DNA of 64,000 nt from Paramacrobiotus metropolitanus (taxonomy: Eukaryota; Tardigrada; Eutardigrada; Parachela; Macrobiotidae), in the NCBI RefSeq assembly GCF_019649055.1, contig NW_026570224.1, positions 2,542,001 to 2,606,000 of the forward strand, given 5' to 3'. The notes under the pieces were generated by a model, which was not told the DNA's origin, did not search any database, and saw nothing but the letters and a program-made list of their open reading frames with translations. The translations under genes and the position numbers were made by a program. Shown here piece by piece: positions 1-13,326 of the stretch. Position 1 is the stretch's first letter. Every line of letters starts with the position of its first letter.

Positions 1-1437
1 CAGTACTTTCATACTCGCATTATAAATCATTTCCGATTTCGCAACTACAGAAAAAATAAATGGTGTAGGTCACTTTATGTAAAAATGGCCGCCTTAGATT
101 GTACACAAACAGCATGTGTGTTGAATCCACACCACTAAACAGTAAACAGTAAATTTTAAACCCAGTTAAATATATGCATTATTAGACAAATGCAGGTTGA
201 TTGCTGATATAAAAGTGTGCAGCGGCAACTGCCTTTAAGTTGCACAAGAAGTTTTCAAAAAACTGCAAAGCATCCTGGTTAACCTAACCCTCTTTGAAAA
301 TGGCAGCCCGCTGCTTATTATCACATATATCGCAAGATATTAGATGAGAATGTGCTTTAAGGGGTATCAAGGATACTATTAACCTAGCTAATAAATTATT
401 ATGTATGTGCTGGGTAGTGCAATTCGCATATGTGAAGCAATGTTTACTTACCGTATTCGTTCATTCATCAGAGAAAGTGATGCATTAAAGGATTTTGACA
501 AATGCAAAATCTTTCATAATGGGCGCACATACCGTATGCAAGTTAATGGCACGCATTACACACATCGTCATTATGTGAAATAGTTTCCTGCAAGATTTGC
601 GCTCTCGAGTAAAATATGCTAATCAATTTATGAGTTATTAATGCTCCAGTTATGAATTACGGTCGTCACAGAATGCAGAATCACATTGGAGAAAGCTTAA
701 TCCACTTTGAACTGACATTATTATGCTCAGTACTGGCACACATGCATCATCCATTACAGTTGGCTCTATCGCTATAGCACCTGAATATTTATTCAAGGAT
801 AGATGTCCAAATTCCGGTTTTGTAACATTTACAATTGGGAGCGACTTCCGCTGTCCATAGACCCCGATCAGAAACTGGATTCCACAAAGAACACAACGAC
901 TACTTACCGGTAGTGTCAACTACCTGTCATTTGTTCTGCTGTTGATGAGTAGAACAACATTTGTTTCAGTTTCAACTGCCAACTTACGGTATACTTATTA
1001 GAGCAAAGCGCCGGCAAGCCGACAACGTGCCGTTTTACCGTGTTAATTTTCGAATCATACTGCCACGCGACTTCGTTTTCTGAACTTTAGAATGATCGTG
1101 ATGATGTTATTACTCAAGAACGATACCTGACTGTTTCCTATAAAAGTGACAAAACCATATTACTTCGGTCAAAAGCAACCTAAAGCAACACCATGGAGTT
1201 GTAATTAGTAATCTGAAGGCACCTTTCTTCCATTACGTATAATTTACATGAACCGTCACGTTAAATTCCCTAAAAAAGCAATAAAAAATCAAGGAAGTGT
1301 ACAAGTTAGAGAACTCGAGCTCGGCGTAAACTGTGAATACACAAGTGGAATCCCCAGAAATCACGAGCCTAGTCTCGAGACATAATGGAAGGCTGTGCGC
1401 GTGCGGACATCTGTACCCGCATAATTATCTCTTAAGA
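1..1437. other. No gene seen; 3' flank of the eag gene
   Basis: The short open frames here have no recognisable domains and no good splice context. The stretch lies downstream of the stop codon of the minus-strand potassium channel, so part of it is probably that gene's 3' UTR. A reverse-strand AATAAA lies near 785, too far from the stop to assign with confidence. Confidence 0.5.
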
Positions 1438-4400
1438 CTATGTTTTGCCGTCATCTGTATTACTTTTCGAATCACCGGCTTTTTTTGCCTGTAGTTCATT
1501 TAGTTGGGCCTGTATGGCGGTGAGCTGTTTCAGTGCCGTGGACAGCATCCCGCCCAATTCCATTGTGACCTGCTGCATACGGTCGGGTGTCCAGTTGACA
1601 TAGGCTTCACCCGCCACCGCCGAACTGTCAATCACCAAGCGTGGTGATTTTGCAAAGGACACAGTAGACTGTTTCGTGGGCGTAAGGGGCGGGGCGGGCG
1701 TAGTAGGCGTGCCCCCGCCGGCGGCTGTCAGCTTTTCGGCCTCTTTGGCCGCTTTGCCGGCCGCTATGAGTTTCTTCCATGCCGACACTTCCGTTGCGCC
1801 ACCTTGGGCCTCCTTCGCGGCGGCGGTCAGGCGTTTCCAGCCGCTGAGTGCGTGCTGCTCGGAGTTTTCAGAGATGCGCGTGACCTTTACCGGGCTGGCT
1901 TCCGATACCTGCCCGATGGTGTCCGGTTTGGGGATGCTGTTGCGGTGGGAGGGTGTGGCTGGGGTTGTTTCCATATCACCGGGGGTTGGAATGAGGGAGC
2001 CGCTGGACGTCCCACCGGAGTGCTCCGAGCCTTTTCGCAAGCGGTTAAATAGTTTACGGACTGGATTGTTCTTTGCTGCTTCGGCGCGTTGTGCTTCGAT
2101 GCGATCGCGTTCGGCTAATTCCTTTTCGCGATGAATATCGGACAGCTTGCGAAAAACAAGCTGTAAACAGGAAAACAGTGTTTAATACTCACTAACAGAC
2201 AAGCAAGCAAACGACAAACAAACAGTGTTTGTCTTTTATTATGAATCGCAATACATCGTTAACACCGTATAGTTTTTCATTAATTTGTAAAATAAATTTT
2301 CTTGGCGTTTCTAGATTCGAGATATAAACCCGTGTAGATATTGTCACTTAAGGCTGTAAAATACAAAAGATGCATCGGAATTTACTGTTTCCTTGCGGTG
2401 GTTCTTTCGGCTGTGTTCACTTACTCTGTTGCGAAGATTATACGTTAAAACCATATTTCTTGCAAAAGAATGAGCGAAGGCGTGATAAAAATCCAGAACT
2501 TCCAACAAACGTTCTCGTTTTATAGAATGAAAATCACAGTAAGTAAGGGCTCGGACATTGGCACAACTCTGTCCAACAGTGTGCTCACGCAGCCATATTT
2601 GGTCACCAAACACATCACCGCGGCCTGTACAGAAAGAATTATGTTGATTAAATAATTTTGTAAATCTGCAAGATCAAGATCCGTTTAATTTTTAATAGAG
2701 CAGTCTGCGGTTATCGGAATGCAACCTGCAGAAACGACCAAACATGGATACAGGGAAATTTAACAATTAGAAATGTTATTTGACTTAGACTAGCATTAGA
2801 CTTAACACAACAAAAAATGGATGTAAGGAAACACAAAAAACCGACTCACCCTTTTTTCTGAACGGAAGCACTGCGCCCAAATATACTGTGTATTATGACA
2901 GAACAGTTCAATATTTTAACGTATCGGGCAAATTATTGTATTTTAAATTATTAATATTATTAATATTATTTATTTAGTTTTATTTATTTATTTTATTTGT
3001 ACTTTGTATAAGTGCATGTAATAATCATGTGAAAGCTTTCGTGGTACACTGTACTTTGTAAGCTTTCTTGGTACACTGTACCTTGTACATACTTTGCAGC
3101 AAAACGTCAAAATTCACAGGAAATGAGAAACAAACTCATTCTCTTTCAACTTGGAAATTTATAAATGAAATAAAATAAACTCAGTCAACGGGCAAGTATA
3201 AAAACGTATGCGTATTCTACTGTAAACAGTACAGTACCATTGGAATGAAAACTTTTGCAAAAGCGTTTACAATGTGTCGAATATCTAATTGATATTAAAA
3301 GCGTACAACAAGTCCGCCATTTCTGCCGGAAATCACTTAAGTCGATAACTTCCTTGCAACCCACCTTGCTCGTGTCAATTCCTTTAGTGATGCTCCACGT
3401 GGACACTACATAATCCAGTACGCGTTCGCTCAGGGCTTTTGGTACCTCATGGAGTCGCATGAAATCGCGAACGTTGTGCAGCATGTCATGATAACGAGCC
3501 GTGGAAGCCGTCATTTGGCCAATAATTGTCGTCACATGGCCGAAAATTGTTGCGTAAATCAATGCTAAATATGATCAACGGAGCAGATTAACTAAAATTA
3601 TCTGCATATATTCCCAGGGGCTACAATTAAGCGATTTTCTATATAGCTTTATGTCACAAGGAAGGTCTGTACTTACAGCCGATTACCATCACCACGATGG
3701 AAAACAACTTTTCATTCGTCTAAAACAAGAAAGAATAATAATGGCTGTCTACCAATTGCAAGTGAAGCGTGCATAAAGGTCACTTCAATTAAGCCGAGGC
3801 ATCGGCACGCACCTTGGCTGCCATGCATTCGAAGAAATTTCTCACACTCAAATTGCTCAGTTCACAATTCTAGGATTTCATTTAGTACTTTAGTAAATAA
3901 AAGAGTATTTAGGCACTGTCTGATTAAACAAAACACTATTCCAGTGATATTATCATATAATTTAAAATCTAGCAACCAATATGAGCTAACAGAAGCGGAA
4001 AGAGCCTTCATAATTTTCAGCGTGCGCTGCGTAGACAAATTCGAATAACTTAAATTCAAATTTGACTGGCGGTGTTTTAGTAAATAACTTATTGTCTGAT
4101 AATTTATGAAAGGTTGCTTAATAATTTTTTGAAGAGGCTGCAGAAAGATGTACCGTGTTAGCGGCAATATTTCCGAAGCCGACGGAAGTTATGGACGATG
4201 TAGTAAAGTACAAGGCACTGACGTAGCAGGCTTTATGATCGGGACCACCTGACAGTGATCCATAGGCTGTACTGGGGTCATCTCGCGTGCTATTCAACAG
4301 TATCAACGCTGTAGGCTCTCCAAAAACACTATCCGTCCGATTGTCGGTGCGGTTACTCGGGGGTGAGTATTTGAATGGATTATGTAATTCTCTACCCAGC

Positions 4401-7400
4401 CGAAAAAGCCAACCGTATTCGATCCCGCTAAGTGCCTCCGATTTTCCGATAGAATACCAAATGCAGGCTAGCCAGTGCGCTATCAGCATGTACGAAGACA
4501 TCTATCAAGGGTGCGTCAAGGCAAAAAAAAAGAATGCGTTAAGCAAATTTCCCAGTGATATCAATAACGATTAAAATTTATTTAAGAGCAATACAGTACG
4601 GAAATGATGGTACACACTATTGGGTTACCAAAAGTAATAAAACAGCTGCGCCATATTCCATAAAATGGTCCAACTTGCGAGCTACACGGCCCAGACGCAA
4701 CAGCCTGAGCACTTTGAACGCCGAAAAAACACTTCCCATACTCTGCAATCACACGAACAAAGCCTGCACAATCTAGACACAGTGATATGCAAAATGGCTC
4801 TTAATTAAATTAATCATTAACCTAAACCAGCTTACGCTGCGATTAATATTTTTTTAAACAATTCATGCCGCCATTTGGGGAAGCGGAGCGAGTAGGGACA
4901 CTGACGTAATTATGCCTCCAGTACAGATTCTTGAATGAAAGGCAAGGCAACGACATGTATCCCATTAATAAACATACATAATTAAATTGCATAATATGGT
5001 GGTAAGCGCAGCGACCTCGCTCAAGAACGTACCTCTTGGCTCTCATCCTTATCAAAGGAATTGAATATGTCATACGGCATGCATGCTAGAAGATCGATTA
5101 GAAACCACGATCTCAGGTACGTCCTGCATCATAAAAACAACTAGTAAATAGATGTAAAATAAATGCCTGATTGTATTATAGTATTCATATAACAAAAAGT
5201 GCCGTTAAAGCTTATCGCTATTTTAATGCATATTACGAAATAAAAATCGAGTTCTGCCAGTACTGGTTTCATTGCTTTCGCAACTCCAAACTTTAGCACA
5301 TCTGGGGCAGCTGTTTAACAAACACATGAATTTCTAAGAAAATCTGTTATGTGAACGGCAGCACCATGGGTACTATAGAGTATACGGTAACTGGTATAAA
5401 CAAGCAGAAATGCGTAATTAAAATATTTAATGTATAAATAATGTAAGATAAATGCAAGCAGTAGCAGAGCATATACGAACAATAAAAGTCAACAAACCTT
5501 AATTCTAAACAAAGTTAAAAGATATGACCACGGAGTTGCGCCTTTAAAAAACTTCGGTCCAGGGACCGCTTACCGCCTAATTATTTTCGGATCGGACACC
5601 ACGGCTCCCGTTGGTCCAACAAAAGTCGTATGAAAATTTAGCAGGATATCAATAAAAAATACTATGTCAACAATGGAATCCGTGGCGAGTGTTGTGATAC
5701 TTTCACTGGTTTTCCATTCAAACGCCACATTGTAAGGCACCATGACGGAAGTATAAAAGGTCAGTAACAAGATCATCCAGTCCCAGCTGGTTTTGAAGGT
5801 AGTATAGTGTAATATGATATGCGGCGGCGTCTTGGGCGCTTCCTGACGGTATTGTGGTAGGGCTACCACATTAACGGCGCCCTGAAAAAAGTCATCACCC
5901 CAGTTTAATTGGCCAGCGGAAAGGCGAGAAAAGCGGAGCAGGTTAAGTTACCGTCGGGAATGGTTTGCCATTCTCCACGTTGTTCGACGCTGTATTCGTT
6001 AATCCACTGAATGTTGTCCTGTTTTTCGTCACGGAACGAGCAATTCGGGCGAATTTGCTTAACCCTGTTAACAAGAGGTTATTTTCCTTAGCCGGACTGT
6101 ATTACATGCAAATCGTTTGCATATCATGCAGAAGTGACTTGCAATACTGGCAGCTTGTATAACTCAGCACATAAAAATTAACTCCGCTTGTACGTTTAGT
6201 TTATTCTAACTTTCGATTATTTTTTCCGAATTCGAAACATGTCAACACTGAAATACATTTTCAGATAGCATCTTGAGTTCGTAATTGTTCCAAGCTAGTC
6301 AGTCCATAATACCTTTATTCTCCTCCTCTTCAATTGGCTGTTTAAGAGCGGTTATATCTTTGAAAATCATTAAATAAAGTGCAGTGACGTCCTTTTCGTT
6401 TCTTATGGGTGCCACTTGCATAAGGACCCACATCGGGCTTTCTGTACCGAACAAGATAGCACAATGTCGCGCCTGACATGTATAACATGCAATTTACTTT
6501 GTAAATGAAGAAGTTGCAATCACTCATACTGTTCTTTTTATATAGCAAAATCTCCAGCTGATCATGATGCTGCTTCTCCAGGGCCTGCTTTATCCGGTCG
6601 ATACTGCAACAAAATGTGACAAAATGATGTATATGAATGAACAGCAAAGGAAATATATGCGGTGAACCGCTAAGTCAATTTATTCGATCCGTAAAGGGGC
6701 TCTTTTGCTTATATGCCGCTCAGCCATGTATCGTATACGGATAACGAGATCAAGATTCCGGCGCAAACTGAACCGTAAAGACAACGCTTCAGCAACTTTA
6801 GCTTCCGATAGAAGAGCGCAATTTTTCACATAACAAAATTTCTATGCAGGCAACAGATCAATTATATAAGCTTTTCCCAGTTTTTCCCCATTAGCTGAGC
6901 TAACATTACCAATTAGCAGTAACGACCTACAATGGCTGATATTTGATTGTGGTAATCTGGCTGCCGAAAGTGCATGCAGGGTAAATAAACTGCATTCTCC
7001 GAATTTGAATCTGGTTGTTGGCAATCGGAAGTCAAGAAACCGTATAAAAGTTAATTCTTTGACTGGTAATCCCGATTTTACAGCAGGATTACGGATTATT
7101 TTCTAACCGATATCTTGTTAAAACGCTAGTTTTCAGCCGTACGACCCAGATTTACCATGTCGCAATCCAAATCTGCCGGTGTTATATAACTCACTGCTAC
7201 CTTTACCTAGTTGTCAAAAAAATTGTACTTTCCCTTACCAGGTACCATCAGTTAGCTCCCCATACATAAACGAACAGACACAACTTTTTTGCATCACATC
7301 CGATCGATTGAATCCGGTCATCTTACAAAATGTATCACTGCAGTAAATGATTGGAAATTCAAATATTTGGGAATTGGCCAGCACGAAACACGCATCTGCA

Positions 7401-9098
7401 AAACAGTCAGGTTAAAAATCTCAGTAAAGAATTAGAAACTACGAAGTTGTTGAGTTTTTACGTTTTACGTTTGTGGAAGCTGTCTGTTTAAACTTGCATA
7501 AGTACGGGAATCAACATACAACATAAGATCGATAGGAACACAATATGCATATGACTGTAGTAACTGGTGGGCTTATACTGCAGTGATAATTTATTAAATA
7601 TACTAGGGTTGTTTTCAGGGTCAAACGTTTTTTGTATACATACCTTACTAATTAATTTGGTTAAATATTCTTTTTTCTGGTTTTGCTAGGCTTTTCTTCA
7701 GTAATGTTGTAGCTAACGAAATAGCAATTTACCCCGTATTTTGCCCACAGAATATGTTTGCACTAGGAAACTGATCTCAGAATAGATGTTAGAGTGTGGG
7801 TTGAAAATGGATGGCTACTAATATCCCAAGGGGCATGTTAGTTTTTTCGATCAGCGATCTGCCACCCCCAAAATGCAGCTGATAACCTCTTCCTACCCTT
7901 CCGGCATATGGAGCTTTTCTTCATTACCAGGGCTGCACACTTCTAATGACGTACGTCTCTTTAGTGAAATTTGCAAGACTGATTGAACATTACAGCTGGC
8001 ACATTTAGGTGTATTGAAAAGTTAAAAAATGGATAAAATCTAATGCAGGGGCGATATCTAAAAACTTACGGGAGTAACGGGAGCGTTCAATAATTTACAG
8101 GAGCGTTAAATATTAATTAAACTATTGATTTTAAAAAAGCGCGTAAATTATACGCGGACAGCCAATAGTAATTATTGTATAAAATAAAAATTTGTATGGT
8201 AACGATGCCATATAGATTTTACAAATAAATTTAGCTTTTTTTTACATTACTGCTGATGTCTGATTAGGATTGATCAAAGAAAAAATATTTTCGGCTCTTT
8301 GTATTACAAAAAAGTGACCTGAGGCAGACCTGTAGTGGTTTTGTTAGTTGCTAACAGCCTAGAAATCAATACAATTCACACATTTTTATACCAATTTTTC
8401 TGCGCGAGAATAAACTTTTTTGGACAATATCTGGAAACGTCTGATATAATATATATGCTGTATATTCAACTATATTGTATAATATATAGTGTATATGGGC
8501 ATATTAGTACCACTTATCCAGCAAGCTTAACGAGCTCCTGATACCACTTTACCTAATCCTTGAGGAAAAGGGTTATAAGCCTATTGTACAGCATAACTCG
8601 CAGTCAGGATGTTTCCAAATCAGTGCCGATAAAATGTTGCATTAAAATTTGATCTCAACGTTTCTTACTACGGCATAATGCACACATAAATCATTCATAT
8701 ATTGAAAAAATTAAATTAGCTACCCAAGCGACGTAGCCCTACCAGCCTGAAAAACATGGACTTTTCAGACAAATAATGAAATACAAAAAAAATATTTAGT
8801 TTTTAAAGGGCATATAATCTTTTGCTTCCGATAAGTAAACGGTGCTATGTACTAAATTTGGATTGATATATATTTTACTACCAAATTATATGTTAATATG
8901 ACAGTGTACTATTGCAGTGTATTATTTTCTAAGGAAATAAAAACTTTGCCTAGTAAAGTGTCATAAGAGCAAACACAGTAAACTCCCGCACGCTACAATT
9001 TACCACCCACCTTGCCAGTTGTTGCGGCGAACTAAATTGACAATACTATCGAGTATAGTATTTTGCGGCGCCACTAATCCTCGTTTACTACCAGGCAT
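1438..9098 (-). CDS. eag: eag-type (KCNH1/5 class) voltage-gated potassium channel, one exon not found
   Basis: Plasma-membrane voltage-gated K+ channel subunit of the ether-a-go-go family. Exons read on the minus strand: 9098-9011 (starts [14 protein letters not shown], the eag N-cap), 7395-7239 and 6603-6530 and 6441-6313 (PAS domain), 6064-5952, 5881-5574 (S1-S2), 5123-5033 (S3), 4742-4629 (S4, [13 protein letters not shown]), 4501-4154 (S5, pore, S6 start; filter SVGFGN near residues 464-469), 3719-3677 and 3564-3365 (S6, C-linker), then 2624-2425 (end of the cyclic-nucleotide-binding homology domain, [12 protein letters not shown]) and 2160-1438 (tail, ending in a predicted coiled coil). 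Phases join cleanly from exon 1 to 3365 (555 codons). An exon of about 85 codons, length 3n+1, for the first part of the binding domain should lie between 2625 and 3364 but is not recognisable. The outer pore loop has several NxS/T sites. Family certain; intactness uncertain. Confidence 0.9.
3034..3087. repeat. 27 bp tandem duplication in the eag intron
   Basis: Two adjacent 27-base copies beginning AGCTTTC, each containing TGGTACACTGTA, differ at only two positions. They sit in the interval where the missing eag exon should be, next to an AT-rich simple-sequence stretch (about 2941-3000). Confidence 0.8.
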
Positions 9099-9668
9099 GG
9101 TTGCTGCTGATGGTGTAAGAATATTTCCGCTTTATTCCACCATTTATATATTAGCATCCCTAAATCATGACAAATTATTATCAGTGACGCGCGCCAAACA
9201 TCGACCTGTCATAATGATTCCGGCGGCACATAGCATCCAAAGCAGCATCACCATATACAACAACGACGGACTGCGCATCCGATGTCTGAGTGGGTTCAGT
9301 GTATATAAGGGAAAAATTGTCCTGTTTATTGCGTCTGGCAAGCTGGAAAAAATCCGACCCAATGGTCCATACTAGTCAATATATATAACATGTATACACG
9401 ACGCCAGGATCAATGACGCTGCAAGTGTCAGTAGCAGATAGAATTTGCATGTTAAACCAGAATTCCCGGCTGAAGAAACATTGGACTCTGTTGTGCCTGT
9501 ACATTTTAACACATGGTACAGTGTGGATACTCTGCAGTACCCTTTGGCTTATACATGATCGACTGGAGCCATTCATGAATCAGTAGGCACTTTTATGGCC
9601 ATGCAGCAGATATACATATACATATATATATGTATGGAAAGAGTCTTTTTGTGTTCACTGATCCCCGG

Positions 9669-10044
9669 TTAGTCTAAACGAGTTAGCATTGGTAGCATCC
9701 CGTTTTTGTGCTTGGATGGAACAGGCATGGTCTGCCACTGATCCCCACAACTCACAAGTGCACCGTTGCTGCATATATACGACCTGCCGCTCGTGTTGGA
9801 ACCGCACCAGTTCATTGACTCACCTGTTCGTTAAAGTGAGGTAACAGCAAAACCAAAAATCCATACTCTGTCCCTTTCTTGTGCCGCTCGGTGTACGCGT
9901 CGCTTCCTCGATAACGACCGGGTACCGTTCTGGCGGAATATCAGCAACCGGAACTGTGTAGTGTGTATGTGCTCCACTTCCCACCAAATCGGTGTGCGTT
10001 GCAGTCCACAAGTTGTACTGGGCAAATGCACGCGATATTCGATA
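9669..10044 (-). CDS. Two phase-compatible exons of an unrecognised protein (partial)
   Basis: Reading the minus strand, an exon at 10044-9824 follows a CTCAG acceptor and ends at a strong GTGAGT donor. It leaves two bases that join in frame to an exon at 9768-9669 after TATGCAG, which ends in a stop. The encoded segment is polar, Pro- and Thr-containing (GSGAHTHYTVPVADIPPERY is typical) with a few cysteines. I do not recognise the family. A further exon at 12066-11879 may belong to the same gene, but I could not join the phases. A separate reading at about 9510-9382 would encode a hydrophobic C-terminal helix, so the 3' end is open. The gene lies upstream of eag on the same strand. Confidence 0.35.
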
Positions 10045-10919
10045 CTGAGAAATTTTGCGCAACACATAATTTTTACGCGGTCAATAAGCTACTTACACGG
10101 AATATATACGCAATAATAAATATTGAAGAATACTTTCCGGTTTGGGAGCAGCTTCAGTAGCCAACGTACAGAGCTTTAATTAACTGCATCGACGCTTTCC
10201 CCAGCCGTGAGTATGTTTGCTATATCGCGCAAAGTCTGGCAGTTGGCGTCCCTACATCTGTCTCTTCCCCACTATGTGCTTTCAACCTTCAAACAGCAGG
10301 TCGTTTGTTCTTTTTGAAGGTTTTGTTTGATTTTGTACTCGTATACGTGGAATTATGTATAGATTTAAGTACGTATTGCAGCTTACGAATATTTTGCTTT
10401 CAATGGTTTTTGTTTGCTTTATACAGACCTGTATATCAAACGCAATGCAGGTATCAGTCATTGCAAAAGGCCTGATTGAATTAAATTTATGATATGCGCA
10501 CCCCAGTTTTAGCAAAACTTATTGGATCAAGTGTCATATAATTTCGTCTGAATATGTAAATGTGAGTAATTCCCGGTTCGCCAGGTAGCACTTTTTTTAC
10601 GTGTGTTGTGCAGACCCGAGACGTGACGGCGACAGTATGTTTAAGTAGAGTTATCGCGCAATGTTTGACGTTAATTGGTACGTCTGGAGTACGTAGACTA
10701 CGTAAAATTACAACGAAATTGTTACAATTAAAACACATCCGTCCTGGCTCCGTATTTTGACGGTGCTCGGCACATCTAATCCATGAATGCCTTTTTACGA
10801 AATCGAACCGGGATTATGCAAAGCACATATTCATAGTAGCAATAAGTATACTGATTTGGCGGTGGAAACCGTTCTAACAGATAAGTTAGCACAAATTAAT
10901 TAAAGTCAGGTAAACTTTA

Positions 10920-11514
10920 GGTGACCACTCCGTACACAACCTTTTACTCCGTACACAACCTTTTGCACTGCCCTCCATTCCGTGCGTACCTTTCTTTCGG
11001 TAGGCTACCTCTGACACTACCATTCATTCGGTACACTACCAATGCACGCTACCTTTCACTCGGTGCACTACTGTACTTTTATATATACTTAAAATACTTC
11101 AGAAAAACTCAGAATTATATTAGTTCAGAAACGCAGAAATCGATGCGAAGAAAAACCGGCACACGGGCGCCTAAAATTATTCGAAAATGCTATGCGCCAG
11201 GAAAATTTTTGGCGCATAGAAGTGACCAAAATTATTTACTCATTTGGAATTCGATTTTATAACTGCCGATCGATGATGCTTTGAATTATGCAACAATAAC
11301 AACTGTTAACAAAAAAACGGCAGTTCCAGAAATAACTCTGCTATGAAAAAATTTTAAAAATGAGAGGTAGTGCAACCAAATAAAGGTAGTGCCGAATGGT
11401 TGTGTACGGAGTCAAAGGTAGTGGTCGAAAAGATAGTGTACCGAATGAAAGGTTGCGCAAAAAGGTCGTGTACGGAGTAAAGGGTAGTGAAAGGTTGTGT
11501 ACGGAGTGGTCACC
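10920..11514. mobile_element. MITE with inverted termini and short internal repeats
   Basis: The left end reads GGTGACCACTCCGTACACAA and the right end is its reverse complement (TTGTGTACGGAGTGGTCACC). Inside each arm the motif CCGTACACAACCT or a variant (CGGTACACTACC, CGGTGCACTAC) recurs several times, inverted between the arms. Flanks carry the 8-mer AAACTTTA on both sides (10912-10919 and 11516-11523), with one extra A on the right, so a near-perfect 8 bp target duplication of hAT type. No coding capacity. Boundaries come from the repeat itself. Confidence 0.8.
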
Positions 11515-11878
11515 AAAACTTTAATACTATGGGCAATCAACGGCTGTAATTGATAGCGGCCTTGGTCTAGAGCTAACTGCAGTCAGAAATCATAAACTAC
11601 GCGAAATTGAATAACATTTTCAGATTTGCATTCCTAAGGTATATTGTTTTCCCTGCAAAACACGTTCTACGAAGCGTTTTGCAAAAGATCTGCGGCGTAA
11701 GATCTGTCACGCGTGTGTTATTGAACGTTATCAGAATACAACAACGGACATATGCATTAAACTCTTTTATTCACAACAACGTTAACAACGCATTATAGGG
11801 AAAACAATAAGCACCTTCACGGTGCACTAAATTAGGATACATCGGTCGTCGGCGGTTTGAGAGCACGGCAAAAACAAC

Positions 11879-12066
11879 CTAACTAAATTTTCTCCCGGTA
11901 GAGCTGTTCCCTGAACGGAGGCCGCGTTCCCCCGCTGGACTTCTATGCTGGTGTAGATATTCCGTAGCTCGGGCATCGCCGGTTTCTTGCCACGTATTTC
12001 TCTTAGACCAGGTCCGCACTGTCCAACGGTTTCGAAGCCCACCAAATAAAACTCATACACATATTC
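11879..12066 (-). CDS. Possible exon of an unrecognised protein (partial)
   Basis: An open frame after a CACCCAG acceptor on the minus strand encodes a Gly/Pro-rich segment with codon use like the real genes here (contains VGFETVGQCGPGLREIRG). The downstream donor (GTTGTT) is weak. It may be an upstream exon of the gene at 9669-10044. No family recognised. Confidence 0.3.
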
Positions 12067-13320
12067 CTGGGTGATACTTTGTCATCTTATCTTGTTCGGT
12101 CGACTGTGCCGCTGCAAGCTGATTGTAAAAAGGGAAGCATTTTATTTTGGCAGTTTCATAAGTAGAGTGCACTCAGTGCAGCTAGTTATTAAAGTGCACT
12201 GCTTCTGGCAGGCACTGTATGAAAAGCGTAATAAACTTATAAATATTTTTATCTACTTATTACTAAAAATTTGTAAATTCCGCAGTAAATAGACAAAGCA
12301 GTGTCTGTAAAGTGTAACCATTGATGCTACATTAGTGCAAACAGACAGTCAGGCTGACGCTGCCACTCTGCACTAATGTACAGATCGAAAATGGTACAAG
12401 TAATACCTTTTTAATCGGCATCTGCCATTGCACATAATAATACGCCTGCGCGGGTTCACACTAATAAAAGTTCGGAATTTTAAACAATCAAGTGAACGGT
12501 TGGGCCGCCCAGGCAGATCAATATTCTCCTGTTTTCGAATATGGCAAAATTTAAATCGGACACTTTGCCGGTCATAATAAAATCATTTGTGAGACCAAAA
12601 CCACTTGGAGGGACATATATTTACGGTCTCGGTTGCGGTGAACGTCCTTCTGGGCCCGCGGATGCATGGTTTCCCGGGCTATAGACGTGTTTCCGGACAA
12701 TATTTAATCACAATTTCAAATTTTGAAAAATCAATTAGTTAAGTCTTGTTTGTTTTGCTGATCATGCATTCGAGGAAGATGTGGTAACTTTCAGTGAAAT
12801 GCAAGCATTTTCCACATGAGCTGACTGTTAAAAGCGGTTTTAAGTTTCTTATTAAACTACTGTAGCCTTCCATGCACGAAACTGCCGTACCGACGGTCAG
12901 ATCATGGCCCAGCTTGGCCATGCCGGCAGTTCGCTGGTCACACCAAGCAGCTATGACAATTTCCGGGTCCGAACTTCCAGGCTTTGTGTTCTAGTCTGAT
13001 GGAGCGGGTACAGTATTCAGAAATTATTGATTTTTGCAACAAATAGTGCAACGGTAAAAGAGTACCGTTGTATCGGTTACCGAAAAAAGACCTTACGGTA
13101 GCCACAAGCCTTTAGTACAAATGGACACTGCGCCTTTTACCCGCAAATGGGAGCCGGTAACCGATGGACACACAGAAGTTTACGTACGGTGCAAAGATAA
13201 GAATACAAAATGGTTACCTTGAATTATCAACGAGATAAATGTAACATTCTCTGAAACGGCAGTAGGCAGCCCAGTATTTTTGTGCGGCTACCGCGCCTCT
13301 GGACACCTTATAAATAGGGA
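12067..13320. other. Intergenic, nothing recognised
   Basis: AT-rich sequence with short open frames only. No domain, TIR pair or RNA gene was recognised. Confidence 0.4.
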
Positions 13321-13326
13321 TGGACC

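Noticed and set aside
9019-9375. 118-codon plus-strand open frame
   Set aside because: It overlaps the opposite strand of eag exon 1 (9098-9011), which is a clear family match, and has no domain of its own.
9376-9545. Minus-strand frame with a hydrophobic C-terminal helix after a TGTACAG acceptor
   Set aside because: It looks like a GPI or membrane tail, but it could not be joined in phase to the exons at 9669-10044, which already reach a stop.
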